In this document: positions 9,470 to 20,678 of the stretch, one piece after another
How the letters are laid out: each line of letters opens with the position of its first letter
Position numbering within the stretch: position 1 is the first letter of the stretch
Translations under genes and position numbers: made by a program
Source: Pilasporangium apinafurcum
Taxonomy: Eukaryota > Oomycota > Peronosporomycetes > Pythiales > Pythiaceae
DNA length: 45,399 nucleotides
Assembly: GCA_001600495.1 (NCBI GenBank)
Contig: BCKE01000092.1
Coordinates: forward strand, 36,440 to 81,838
Direction: 5' to 3'
Notes under the pieces: generated by a model
The model's database searches: none
Seen by the model: the letters and a program-made list of their open reading frames with translations, nothing else
Told to the model about the DNA's origin: nothing

Positions 9470-11222
9470 ATGCACAACGTCATCCTGGATGAAATTGTGA
9501 TGATGGAGGCGAATGCGCAGGTGAGACAGCTACAGTAGCCATGAATGCGCATATTTCTTCGATATGAACGTGGCATAATTGTCTCAATTGATTATGAATG
9601 TTGCGTACACTTGAGTAGTATGCATTGCACGACAGTGACGACGGCAACGCTGCGCAATGGGCAGCTCACATCCGATTAACACCGGAACTCTTGGCGAAAC
9701 TGTTGCAATCGCCTGAACAAATTTCAATAAAACTGAATGGAATTAACAATACTGGCAGATTGTCTCGTGGGAAGCCCAACAAGGCAAGTGTCTTGAGCAT
9801 CAAAGTCAGTGATGGTGCTGAGGAAGACGTAACTGAGCAATACGAGTTACTCTCATTTCAAGAAGATCCTCGTGTTAACCATGTTTGCACTTTCCGTCAA
9901 GAGCAAAGACAGGATCAGGATGGTTCTTTACCGAGTGGTTATTCCATATTTAAGACGGGAGAGATCCACCAGAAGCTTATTGTGCAGCGAATGCTGGATT
10001 CAACGGAGAAAGACCGCATGAAAGACCGTCATGCGAAATCTGTACTCGAGTCCAAGTCACGGACGTCCAAGTTGATCATGGAACAGCCAGCGACAGTGGG
10101 GAAGAAACGTCGAATCTCGCTATTACCAAACTCTTCGGCAGCATTCGACGCGTCAGTCAAGCCAGCCGATTCGGGACTCCCAAAATTGTAAGGGTGCACA
10201 CTGCAGTATATTATTGTGTATTTGTGCTTACCACTGCATTTCCGCTTATGTAGAAAATTGCCCTCAGCATTATCAATCGAGGAAGCTAGGCATCATCGAG
10301 AGCGGATACAAAAGGGATTCGAGCAAGAAGAAGGTGCTCAAACAGATGTTCAACCAGAGATGGTAGAAAAACAAGATGAGGTGCCTTCAAGTGCATTGGC
10401 ATCAGCTTCGTCATCTCCAGTAGCCTCCAGCATTAAACAAATTCGTGACTCGGAATCTAGTCTGTTTTCTTCAAATATAGATGAGGAAAATATTGTACCA
10501 CAGGTAAAGAAAGCGGATAAATCACCGAGAAAATCAGGCTTCCGTCTGCCGAAACAACTTGATACAGTGAATACGAATACTCCTGAAGATGCACCTGACA
10601 CTAACGACACAGCTACAAAGCCCGTTGCCATGCATGTGAGAGACAAAACACCACGAGTGCTGAAATCGACATCTGTCGTGGAGACCAAACGCCCTCGTCG
10701 CCGCGCACAGCCACCTCCAGATCTTGCGTTCTTTCCACCAGTTGTCGAAACAATCTGCAAGCGCCTCGCTACTCACATCAGCCGAACAGTGATTCTCGAC
10801 GCGAATGACTATGAGTCATTCGTGAAGCAGTACGAAACGTTTCAAGATGAATGGGAAACATTAGATAAGGTAAACGATATCGTATATGTTCCTCGAGATC
10901 AAAATGCTGATTTGCTTGTTGCGGTTTGCTTCAGGCGTATTCAATTGAGATCATCAGAACAGAGGGCTTGCATATCCAATTGGAATTCGCACCTAACGAC
11001 GAAGTACGAGCTCAATATAAACGGCAAATACAAGAGTCTGCAAAGAAAGCAGAGGTAAGCGGCATTTTCGAATTCCTAGTACCACCACGACGTAGTTATC
11101 GCGGCACTGCTGACACCAGTACATGTTTATAGGGACTCGTTTTTGTACGAGAAGCCATGGAAACCATTCAGAAGATCCTCGTCAACATTCAAACCTGCAT
11201 TACCCGTTACGACAGTAAATAA
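9470..11222 (+). CDS. ELL-like protein (possible RNA polymerase II elongation factor family)
   Basis: Five exons: 9470-9520, 9619-10187, 10254-10869, 10935-11054 and 11133-11222, all with GT..AG introns and preserved frame, giving 481 residues. The N-terminal ~170 residues have a compact look (IRLTPELLAKLL, then ISIKLNG, then a 'GEIHQKLIVQRMLDSTEKDR' helix), weakly like the N-terminal domain of ELL elongation factors. Residues ~180-330 are disordered, rich in Ser, Lys and Glu. The C-terminal ~130 residues are helical (YESFVKQYETFQDEW ... ILVNIQTCITRYD) and could be an occludin/ELL domain, which often ends in such a helix. If correct, it acts in transcription elongation in the nucleus. The gene model is much firmer than the family call. 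Confidence 0.6.
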
Positions 11223-11441
11223 GGTAAATATATTATGTAATTTAGTACACTATAGGTCCGTAAATAACGTCCTGTTCATTAAATAACGTTTATGAATGTC
11301 ACTATTTTGTCGTGTGGTCACTATCAATGTTAATGCTGAAATATACCGGTACTGTACCGATACCATTCCGGTTGTTACACAAAAAAATATGCCCTATCTT
11401 TTCAGCTTCAGCACTGGCAACACGCGTGGAAGTCGGTGAAG

Positions 11442-12161
11442 ATGCAGCCCATGAACGGAGATTCGAGAAATCTCACAGAGCCGCCGTTCATTGCGAGAGT
11501 GAACGCGTCCATAAAGCGGTATGTTCCTTTTGGTCCCCCCCTCCTCGTCTCATAGTGTCTCCCCCTGTTATTGGCAATACTAAATATTTTATGGGTGTAG
11601 GAAATGGCAACACCTCCTTGATCGATCGACAATCTACGTCTACTCTCGCTGGGCGTTTGCATTTTTCCTGCTGGGAATTTACTTGATCCGTGTGTTTTAT
11701 CTGAACGCCTTCCACATTGTCACGTATGGCTTGGGAATCTACTTGTTGAATCTGTTCATTGGCTTTTTGTCCCCCCAAGTAAGTGATCAATAATGTCCGC
11801 TTCATAACTTGTGTGGCAGCTAACTTTTACAACCCACCCATTAAATATGTAGATTGACACGGAATCGGATGGACCATTACTTCCGTCGAAACAAAGTGAA
11901 GAATTCCGCCCGTTTGTACGCCGTGTACCGGAGTTCCAGTTCTGGTATTCGACCTCGAAAGCCGTGGTCATTTCGCTGTTGATGACACTCAGTAGCGCGT
12001 TCGATGTGCCCGTGTTCTGGCCTATTTTGCTGATTTACTTCATCGCATTGTTTACCTTGACGATGAAACGCCAGATCAAACATATGTGGAAGCATAACTA
12101 CGTTCCGTGGACGCATGGGAAGCAGGTGTACAAAGGCAGAGGAGCCAAGAATTCCAAATAG
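11442..12161 (+). CDS. RER1: RER1 family Golgi-to-ER retrieval receptor
   Basis: Three exons, 11442-11518, 11601-11778 and 11853-12161, give 187 residues, the normal RER1 size. RER1 is a four-span membrane protein of the early Golgi that returns escaped ER membrane proteins and unassembled subunits through COPI vesicles. Family signatures are clear: WQHLLDRST, then SRWAF, then '[21 protein letters not shown]' at the exon 2 end, [31 protein letters not shown] and [16 protein letters not shown] near the C-terminus. Hydrophobic spans fall in two pairs, as in the family. The introns are 82 and 74 nt. The C-terminus ends KNSK. The gene follows the ELL-like gene by about 220 nt on the same strand. 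Confidence 0.95.
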
Positions 12162-12329
12162 ATTCCAAGCGATTGAGAACAGCATGCTATACATCGACAA
12201 AACCATGAAAATAAGTGCAGAGAAACCACATTACAGATAGCCTTTAAGAGAAAATGCGGGTTCGATGATCTGTCTAAGAACGACCGTGAATACACACATA
12301 CACACGCTTTCACCTCAAGAGACTATATG

Positions 12330-12891
12330 CGTTATCAATACCTTCATTCTTGGACAAATCAAAAGTCCACCTACAACGAACTCGAGAAGATTGCTACTAT
12401 GTCTACATTCCGGTGTTGAAAGAATTCCAGCAGACATACTCCATTCGAACGAGTACAATCGATCCCGGAGTCCGTAGTTTCATAACTTTGTACGACCATC
12501 ATGGCATGATGTTAAGCATGGACGACGCCAAGAATGCAATGTTTAATCGCTATATGTTGGTTGATATTCTATCCTTCGGGACTTCAGCGATGACATCCAG
12601 GTAAAGAAGGATTTCAAGCAAGGTGTCAAGAGCAATGCTTGTGTGGTCTCATTACGAGTTCAAGAAGCTACTAAAGTACAAGATGGAAAAGAGTGGAGGA
12701 TGCGTGGTCAAGTGTGAGAAACAGTATGCAACAAAGACTTGTTCTCAGAGTTCAGGTATCGGAGACGGCTACTCTTAGCTGGTTTTTGGTAGTCAGGTCG
12801 GACCGAAAGAAAAACAGGAGCTCTTCCCTCAGTTACTTTTACTTTGGCATCTCATGTGATCTCTTGAGATGACGCAGATTCTTAACATCTC
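12330..12891 (+). pseudogene. Fanzor relic copy 2 (TnpB-like nuclease, internally shortened)
   Basis: One reading frame (phase of 12350) runs from about 12345 to the TAG at 12776-12778 with a single internal stop (TAA 12602-12604, CAA in copy 3). It reads LQRTREDCYYVYIP, then RuvC-I 'STIDPGVRSFITLYDHHG' (catalytic Asp codon 12461-12463). Then comes the RuvC-II region, where the expected Glu is GGG (Gly, 12578-12580). Next are 'RISSKVSRAMLVWSHYEFKKLL' and a damaged zinc ribbon 'KQYATKTCSQSSG'. These are strong TnpB/Fanzor signatures. Only 39 codons separate the RuvC-I Asp from the RuvC-II position, against about 87 in ISDra2 TnpB. The hydrophobic C-terminal tail can be traced after a frame change. 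A short inverted repeat (12866-12871/12886-12891) marks the end. Confidence 0.75.
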
Positions 12892-12931
12892 CACTATTTC
12901 ATAACTGATAATTCAGAATGTTGATCAGCCA

Positions 12932-12946
12932 CTCATTTTTCCCACT
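12932..12946 (+). promoter_or_regulatory. Possible oomycete-type initiator
   Basis: CTCATTTTTCCCACT resembles the oomycete start-site consensus in its first half (CTCATTYYN) and lies 20 nt before the ATG at 12967. The second half fits poorly. Confidence 0.4.
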
Positions 12947-12966
12947 CGAATAGTTTGCCGTGAAGG

Positions 12967-14131
12967 ATGACGCAGATGATCCTCCGGCGACTCGCGCATA
13001 GGCAGAGTCTCTCTGTGTGTCTGCGGTATCCACAACTATCAGAAAGAAGCGGAAGTCGTGTGTGTAATGTAGATATTTGGCTTCGATGTGAGTTTTCATC
13101 ATCTTCCCCCAATTACAAGCAGAAAAAGAAGGAAGATGAAGAGACTGCGGCGTTGATGTTAAAGCGCAAGTTGTTGATGGATGTCGAGAAAGCAAAAAAT
13201 TTAGTGAGTTTCTCTATCCTGATTTATATCAGTGTTTGTCATATGTCATGAATGGATTACTTATCTGTATACTTTTTGGTGTGTAGGCGCTTCATCAAGT
13301 GGTAAATGTGCCCAATGCGATTACTTTTGCACGCATCCTGTCCACGCCGTATTTAGCGTATCTAATCATCAGCGGTGAATACGCATCGGCCACAGGACGT
13401 ACGTGATGTTGCTCTCCCTTCGTATTATGAGGATTCCTCTTCATTGAACTCATTGCTGTGGTTAAATGCATGTAGTACTAGCAGTTGCTAGTTTTTCCGA
13501 CTGGCTTGATGGTTACATCGCGCGAAGGTACAAGCAGCAGGTGAGTGTCCATTTATGGCTTCTGAGCGGAATGACGCACTCAATATGTGTGATCAATGGT
13601 TCTGTAGTCCATCATCGGCTCATTCTTGGATCCATTTGCCGACAAATTTATGGTCGGCACTCTATCGCTGAGTATGCTATGGTCGGGGCTGCTTCCATGG
13701 CCACTGGTTGTGCTCATCTTTGGTCGTGACATGCTGCTGATCTCGGGCACATTTTATCATCGCATCAAGACCAAAGACGCATCTTCTGCTTTCTTCGATA
13801 CGCATGATACGGGAGCGTTCCAAGTCGAGCCAACTTTACTTAGCAAAGTAAATACGGCCCTCCAATTCGGTCTGTTTGGGCTGACGCTCACCAACGCGGC
13901 CTGGCAAATACCGCCAGATCCAGCGCTGCATCTGGTCTTGTAAGTGTTCACCACCTGTGCTCTGCGACATGTTGGCCATATTGCTGATCGAAAACAATTT
14001 CGGGGTTTGCATGTAGTGGTATCGTCGGCACAACGACCTTCCTCTCCGGGTCGGAATACCTGTGGAGTTATATCAACCAAACCGGAGCGTTTCGAACTCT
14101 TCAAAAGAAGAAGCCATCGTCTAGACATTGA
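12967..14131 (+). CDS. CDP-alcohol phosphatidyltransferase, cardiolipin synthase type
   Basis: Five exons: 12967-13203, 13287-13398, 13476-13540, 13608-13939 and 14017-14131, giving 286 residues. Spliced exons 3 and 4 join to make the full family motif D-x2-DG-x2-AR-x8-G-x3-D-x3-D (SDWLDGYIARRYKQQ|SIIGSFLDPFADK); the intron cuts exactly through it. The sequence before it, VVNVPNAITFARILSTPYLAYLI, and the GTTTFLSGSEYL near the end fit eukaryotic cardiolipin synthase (CRLS1 type), which joins CDP-diacylglycerol and phosphatidylglycerol in the mitochondrial inner membrane. The first ~75 residues are rich in Arg and Ser, as in a mitochondrial targeting peptide. A phosphatidylglycerophosphate synthase is the main alternative. 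The Fanzor relic copy 2 ends about 75 nt upstream. Confidence 0.88.
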
Positions 14132-15090
14132 ACATGAATCTAAATCGAATGAATGACGATCAGTGTTTTAGATTCAAAGCTGATGAAAATGTTGGTCATG
14201 TGAGGCTGTCCATGTGAAGCCAACTTGCTATCTCCCAGGTACGGTACCCTGCTCAGCCAAAGGCTTGAACAGCTTTAGTACCATATGTTACCTTTGAAAC
14301 TGGATATTATGGTGGACCCATCTCCGGACAAATTCGGAACCCCGATATTAAACTCAAATGAATGTAACCTTACAGTCTTGCAGCAATTCATATTTCCTGA
14401 ATTTCAATTTTGCGCGAAGCGAAGGAGTAAGCAGCTGATTTCCTTAAACACGCAGGAGGAGAGAGGATGGGACCATCGGACCCATTGATCCAATTTGGAA
14501 AGGAGCTCCTCCACCACCTTTTTTTCTCGATCCTTCCTCTCCTCTAATACCACTAAGAGCACGAGAAGATGATTTGTATCGGAAATCAGTACATCAACAG
14601 TCTACATCTGCATGAAGTCAATTTAGACAGTTTACTGGTTGAGAGATGATCCAGCTGGGTATTCATATCGCATGGTAATTATTAAAGGAAGCCATTAAAG
14701 CTACAAGAGACATTGCAAAATCTCTCAAATCTCAAGCACTGAAAGAAGAACAAATGAATGGACATACACTTTATTATTACAGACGGAATGTGCGTCGACA
14801 CGCACCATTGAAACTCTTTCTCTTCTTCAGCCACATCTTCCTCCAACCAACAGCGTGTGAGTGGAAAGGGAGAGGTGGTACAACCATGGATGGATGCATT
14901 CTCCCTTCCCCCTAGGTAGGGTTAGCAAACACGCTTTATTACAAAAATTGTATGCACAGCTACATATATTAATTTTCAGAGGTTATGTTCAACACGGTGT
15001 TGGTTTTTGTCCTTCCCATCATTTTCGCATTTGCCCCACAGCGGAGGAAGAAGAGAAGACAACAAGCGCACCGACATACTTACCGATACG
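14132..15090. other. Intergenic region, no gene recognised
   Basis: About 960 nt between the phosphatidyltransferase and choline kinase genes. A short open stretch around 14475-14620 (GPIDPIWKGAPPPPFFLDP in one frame) looks coding-like but ends in stops, and no family was recognised. The last 100 nt include a possible initiator, TCATTTTCGCATTTG (15019-15033), 57 nt before the kinase ATG. No RNA gene was seen. Confidence 0.4.
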
Positions 15091-16152
15091 ATGGCCTATA
15101 GCACCGAATCTGCTGTGACTGTGGGGCCTTTCCTCGCTGCTATGGCCGCGCTCGAGAAAGAAAAGCTCAAACTCCACGCAAATATTGTCAAGACGCTCGC
15201 TGAGTGTGTGCCTGGATGGAAAGGTTTCCAACAGACGGACGACATTAACGTGGACCACTTGGGCGGCGCAATGACAAATCTCATCTTTGCTGTATCCAAG
15301 CCCGATGGTGAAAACCCTGGTGTGCTGTTGCGTATCTACGGTGAAGGTACGGAGTCGTTTTTCAAGCGCAAGGAAGAAACGCGGTTGTTCCAACTGCTTT
15401 CGGAGAAGGATATTGGCGTTGAGCTGCTCGGCCAATTCAGTAATGGACGTGCGGAAAAGCTGATTCAAGGCGCGACGTTTACGTGGAAACGAATGCGTTC
15501 ACCTGAATGGATACCTTTGGTCGCTAAGAAGATGCGTCAATTTCATGAAATTGATATCGACATTGACCACACGCCGCGCTATTTGAGCGAACCACAACGC
15601 TTGTTGGAAATTGCCAAGAAAAAATGTGTGGGGGAGAAATTCAAGAACATCGTGGACTTTGCGCAATTAGATAAAGATCTTAAAGAACTGGAAGATACCC
15701 TCGCTAAAGTCCATTCACCGATTGTGCTAAGCCACAACGATTTGCAATACGGCAATATCATGGAATCCGACGGCAATGTTGTGCTTATCGATTTCGAATA
15801 CACGTCCTACAATCCACGTGGGTATGATATTGGTAACCACTTTTGCGAGTGGGCATACAACTACCACAAGTCGATCAACCCGCATTTGGGCGATTTCAGC
15901 AAGTACCCTTCGGTGGAACAGCAGCGTGCATTCTGTCGAGCATACCTCGAAAATGATGACAATACTCCTGTAACCGATGAAGAGGTGGACGCACTGCGGT
16001 TGGAAGCAAACACGTATTCATTGGCATCGCATCTCTTTTGGGGGTTGTGGGGATACATCCAAGCGAGTCAATCGGAGATCGACTTTGACTTTTTGGCCTA
16101 CGGCAAATGCCGGTATGATGCGTTCAAGTCTCGCGTGACTTTGAAGAACTAA
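15091..16152 (+). CDS. Choline/ethanolamine kinase
   Basis: A single exon of 353 residues. The frame is open further upstream, but the first ATG that fits family length is 15091 (MAYSTESAVTVGPF). The enzyme phosphorylates choline or ethanolamine with ATP, the first step of the CDP-choline/CDP-ethanolamine route to phosphatidylcholine and phosphatidylethanolamine, in the cytosol. The kinase fold is shown by 'GGAMTNLIFAV' (nucleotide loop, ~residues 56-66), Brenner's motif LSHNDLQYGNIM (~215-226) with the catalytic Asp and Asn, and the choline-kinase motif LIDFEYTSYNPRGYDIGNHFCEW (split here only in description; ~233-255) with the metal-binding Asp. The C-terminal HLFWGLWGYIQASQS is also typical. 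Choice between choline and ethanolamine cannot be made from sequence. Confidence 0.93.
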   Translation: MAYSTESAVTVGPFLAAMAALEKEKLKLHANIVKTLAECVPGWKGFQQTDDINVDHLGGAMTNLIFAVSKPDGENPGVLLRIYGEGTESFFKRKEETRLFQLLSEKDIGVELLGQFSNGRAEKLIQGATFTWKRMRSPEWIPLVAKKMRQFHEIDIDIDHTPRYLSEPQRLLEIAKKKCVGEKFKNIVDFAQLDKDLKELEDTLAKVHSPIVLSHNDLQYGNIMESDGNVVLIDFEYTSYNPRGYDIGNHFCEWAYNYHKSINPHLGDFSKYPSVEQQRAFCRAYLENDDNTPVTDEEVDALRLEANTYSLASHLFWGLWGYIQASQSEIDFDFLAYGKCRYDAFKSRVTLKN

Positions 16153-16483
16153 ACTCCGTGTAGAATAGCGAAACGTTGAAACACTCATTTTGATGTATGG
16201 CTGTCTATATAAGAAGGAGCAAACGCACTTTGTCTCTGTAGAAGTAATGTACAGTCAATTGTGTAAGAAGAAGCGCGAGTAGGAACGAAGGAAATCACGA
16301 ACAACTTCGTTATTATATTCAATAGATCCCTTTACATTACACCCATTCTCTCCACTGCATGATCATTCAGAAAGTGTACCCATCCATTCGTACCCTCCTG
16401 AGGGTACGCCAGATGGTTACATTGTAACTCTTCTGTCCTTTCAGGATTACATTTCGATCATGAAGAGTTGAAGTTAGTTACGA
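16153..16483. other. Intergenic region with a palindrome
   Basis: About 330 nt between choline kinase and the coiled-coil/ankyrin gene. The only notable structure is the perfect inverted repeat at 16389-16408, listed separately. No other feature was seen. Confidence 0.5.
16389..16408. repeat. Perfect inverted repeat, 9-bp arms, 2-nt loop
   Basis: CGTACCCTC (16389-16397) and GAGGGTACG (16400-16408) are exact reverse complements around CT. It lies 76 nt before the ATG at 16484, so it may be in the promoter or 5' leader. Function is unknown; it could bind a dimeric regulator or form a hairpin. Confidence 0.75.
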
Positions 16484-19400
16484 ATGGAGGAACTGAATCA
16501 GTTCCTCAATAGCGTCGAAGCGAGCGCGCGCAAGATCCTCAAGCAGCAGAACAAGAAGCAACAACAGTTGATCGCGCGTGAACGGGTCGCTAATGCGCGC
16601 TCGTCATCTACTAGTCATACTGCCACCAGCAGTCCGAAGATCTCAAAGGAGGAGCTGCGAGTAACCTACGGCTCGGGAGGAGCACTTATCGTCCACGCGC
16701 CAACATCTCCACATCAGCAGAATCAACTGTCTAGCTCTCCGGTGGGTAGGCGTAGCGAGCATGTGAGCGACGTTGCAGATGATGATGAGCGACGGTCGCT
16801 ACCTCGCATTCATCCACCTCTGTCGCCTACACCCAACCAGTCACTGCACAGTTCCACATCCATGTCCAATCTCGCTTCTTCTCAGCACAACAATGCGAGT
16901 CTTCCAGCGATTGGCGATAAGAAACAGGAGAAATCGAAGGGACAACGGAATAAGCACGCATCGATGAAGCTACTGAACTCGCCATTGTATAAATCACTGG
17001 CAAAATCCAAATCTGATCAAGGCTTTTCGACAGCCTCCACGACGTCGCCTGCGCAGGTATTGAAGAAGACCTTACAGGATGTCGATAATGTGAATCTTTT
17101 GCTAAAGAAGATGGGACTACGTAATGGCGGCAATTCACCCACATTACGTCCAGATCATGCAGTGGAGAAACGCATGTGCCATGCCTGTTGGGCTCAACCA
17201 AATAGAATGACTGGGTGTGAACACCATCCACGTGTTCTCCCGGCACATCAATACAACGATGATTCAGGCGCGATGCTTCGAGTTACAGAGCTCCAGGGTC
17301 CAACTAGTTGGTTAACGGACGATCTGTATGTAAAATATCGATCCGAGAAGGATAGAGAAGCGCTGTGGGAAGTGTTTTTGCGACTTAAAGAGGAAGAAAA
17401 ACGAGAGAAAGAAGAACATAGTAACCAGAAGAAAGAGCACCTGACGGAGCTGTGTGTAATCCCCATAATCACACGACATCCAGTCTACGCCAAATATTAT
17501 ACACAAATTGAATTGGAGAATATACGTACCCAGGCAGAGACGAGAAAACGGAACCAAACGAAAGCATTTATATTTGATGTCAATCACATTTGGCTGATAA
17601 ATCTCGATCATTTTAACGAACAAAGTTACAAGACTAGGAAGAGAAAGTCAACAAGTCGGTTAACAATGCCGGAATTGGAGACAAGCGATGAGGACGACTT
17701 AGATCAAGCAGAACAAAACTCTTTGAGAGATCGTCGTGATGAGGCAGCGATTCAACATGGATATTCCCAAATTCAGTCCATTTCGACATCGCGAGCACTG
17801 CAGAATGCCGTATTTCCAGATATGAACTCTGTTGTAGCTTCATATTCCTTCCAAAGACAACCCTCGATCAATAATAACTCTGCTTTGAAACAAGCAGTCA
17901 CTCCGACACAACGCCAACGACGACGACAAAGCCCGAAGAATGGGTTTTATCCGCTCAGTTTACTCGTTTGCGGTCGATGGCGAGCAGATGTCGAGCCAAA
18001 TGCGCTCGATATAGTTCCTGGAGTGGCATTAACAGGAAGGCGGCGTGTTCTTTGGTGGATCTATCAGCACGACCCACCAGAACAAGAGTATACGAAAGCA
18101 GTGGCGATGTACACTCGAGACCACACATTGTCCTCGTCAAATGCCATTTTAGTCTTGCTTGTGGTGGCGCTCGATGCACCAGTACTTTCACCCCTGTGTT
18201 TTGCATGGCAGATTGGGTCGAAGACATCACCACCACCGATACCGACCCTTGACCCAGCCATATCGAATATAGCTACTGTAGTACAATTCTCGCCATGTAA
18301 GCGGAGTTTGGTGAATACGCGTCTTCAATCGCGTCTTGACTCTCTCTTGCCATGTACAATTATGGTACTCAACAACATCGCACAGCCCGACGACCATATC
18401 ATGTGTTTAGAAGAACCGTATGGTCATCGTCGATTGTGGAAAGAAACAAATGAGGACTCCTTTCGGCAGTGGTGGATTGTAGAGCAGTCAGTGCAACCAA
18501 ACTACGATGTTATTCCGCAGCAATGTAGCGTACAAGTCGCTCAACCAAATTCGACTGGTGTGTGCGGACGATTCTGTTGGCACTCGACCGATGTGATAGA
18601 CCAGTTGCTTTGTCGAAGACGTGCTGAGCGCGACTTCATCCAAATTATTCAAAACTGTCGACCATGTGGTTCGAATGATCCTGCCTACTTTACGGTTTCG
18701 ATGGCGCACGAAGTGATGATGGATGTGCGAGCTGCGCGATTATCGGCATACCTGGAAATGTTGGAGGAACGGCGAAAGAATAAAGAGTACGAAGAGAAAC
18801 TCATGGAAATCGAACAGAAACTTGAGGTGGGACGTCTGAAGTTAGAAGCAAAACGACAAGAACAGAAGCGTATCGAGCAGGAGATCTCGCATACAGAAAT
18901 GATGAAACAAAAGCATGGTTCCGATCGCTCTACAATCGAAACGCTAGGGGAATGGAAACATCGACTACAACACTCGATAGTACTCGATGAGAAACACGGA
19001 TGGCAGATGCGTGAGATTACAGAAGATTCGAGTCATGTGATATTTTACTATTTGTTAAATGAGGAGTGCCCTCCGGCCTATCGATATACATGGGAACGAC
19101 CTGTAGTATGGAAGAACGAAGTTAACGCCGACAATAATCTAGATAGGGAAGAGCCGAAGGATGATGGAAACCTGACATCAAGAAGTGATATTTCCTCTCT
19201 TTCTTCTTCCTCAACGTCTTCATCAATGGTGAGCGACAGCTCGCTGGATCAAAAGCAAAAAGAAAATGCCGAGCAAATAGCGCAACTGGCTCGGTGTCTG
19301 GTTCAGGATGAGCAGTTTTTGCAGGTACTGAAGGAGAAACTTGGCCTTCATGCTTTTGCAATGGCAAAAGCAGAAGAGAAGAGTACGAGTCAAAAACAAA

Positions 19401-20382
19401 AAGTCTCCTTAAATGATTCCCAGGACAAGGATGACGAAGACGAAGCATTACGACTTGATTGGGAGGATCAGATGGCGATGCTTGTTGAGGAAAGTGATCG
19501 GTCAAAGGCATCATTAATGACGACAAAGATGGCAAAGCTGCATTTAAACCCTCCTCACCGTGCGTTTACTCGACCAAAAGTACCAGGTGAAGGATGGAAG
19601 CGACTGAAACCAACAAGATTACCCAAAAACTTTGCACGTACTGTCTATTCCTCTCATACAGAGGGGCCACGTTCGCAATTTATCAACCAGACCAACCACC
19701 CCACGCCGGTGGGGATGCTGGATCCCGCTGATGCCAGTCCAAATGAACCACCTGACTTCATTCCGGAGCTGAAGACCCATTTCATTCCCAAACCCAATGC
19801 TGATTTGCAGGAAAAGAAGGCAGTCTGGGCTACATACGAGGCTACACAATCGAAAATCCCAATTCAAGGAAATCCTATTAGTGGCACAGCCGCTCAAATC
19901 AGAAAAGATCAATTGTTTGAGCGTGATCCCGCAGAAGCCGAGATCACGATAGAGGAACGCGTACAGAAAGCCATTCTCTGTGCACGGAACAACAACATTG
20001 AAGGGGTACGTACTAAAACTTTATTGCTCACAATTGCATGTGCACCAATACTGACTTGGTGTCTTTGCTCATTCTATGTCAGTTGGAAGCTGCACTGGAT
20101 GACGGTGTGGATGTAAATTCACGGGACAATTATGGCAACACGCTCTTCATTCTTGTGTGTCAACAGGGCAACAAGCGCATTGCCAAATTTCTTCTACGCC
20201 GGCACGCTAATATGAATCTTCAAAACATGAATGGGAACACAGGGCTACACTACTTATACGAGTACAAGCATGTTGAGCTGGCCGAGTATTTAAAAGCGAA
20301 AGGCGCTATTGACACGATCACAAACGCCTCTGGCCTCACGTGCTATGAAGGATTGAGTCAGGACAACCTCGAAGCATTGTAG
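16484..20382 (+). CDS. Large coiled-coil protein with C-terminal ankyrin repeats
   Basis: Two exons, 16484-20005 and 20083-20382, give 1273 residues. Splicing restores an ankyrin segment: ARNNNIEG|LEAALDDGVDVNSRDNYGNT, then NKRIAKFLLRRHANMNLQNMNGNTGLHYLYEYKHVELAEYLKAKGA, about three repeats at residues 1165-1265. Upstream parts are a disordered Ser-rich N-terminus (1-220), a small Cys/His cluster CHACWAQPNRMTGCEHH (~231-247) that could bind a metal, a Lys/Glu coiled coil (~295-320) and a long one (~752-815, EERRKNKEYEEKLMEIEQKL...). An acidic, Ser-rich stretch precedes residue 960. No enzyme motif was seen. Ankyrin plus coiled coil suggests a scaffold, possibly cytoskeletal or flagellar, but this is a guess. 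I do not recognise the family. Confidence 0.8.
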
Positions 20383-20678
20383 GAATTTTGACAATTGTAC
20401 CATAACGAAGAGATGTATCCATATACTTCAATTTCACAGCTTTGTAATCGGTAAGGGTCATCATTCTTTTATTGTTGATCCTCTTCGTAGATCCAGTTGA
20501 TGAGGCATTGAAGTTCATGTGAGTAATTGTGCTAGTGTGATGTATATTTACCAATATCTTTATATGCACGAAAGAAAGCAAAAAAAAAAACAAGCTCCAA
20601 TACCTCAAGCACACGCAGTAAGTCTCAGGCTTCTTTTCCTCTTCTTCCTATTTTCTCTCTTTGTCTGGTGAAAAATGC
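20383..20678. other. Convergent 3' intergenic region
   Basis: This lies between the 3' ends of the ankyrin gene (plus) and the cellulose synthase gene (minus). It is AT-rich with an A run near 20580 and presumably holds both polyadenylation regions. No other feature was seen. Confidence 0.4.

Noticed and set aside
15007-15090. Upstream extension of choline kinase
   Set aside because: The extended frame begins at a TTG and adds low-complexity residues; the ATG at 15091 fits family length.
18488-18709. Minus-strand open frames within the ankyrin/coiled-coil gene
   Set aside because: They lie inside a long continuous plus-strand coding exon and have no features of their own.
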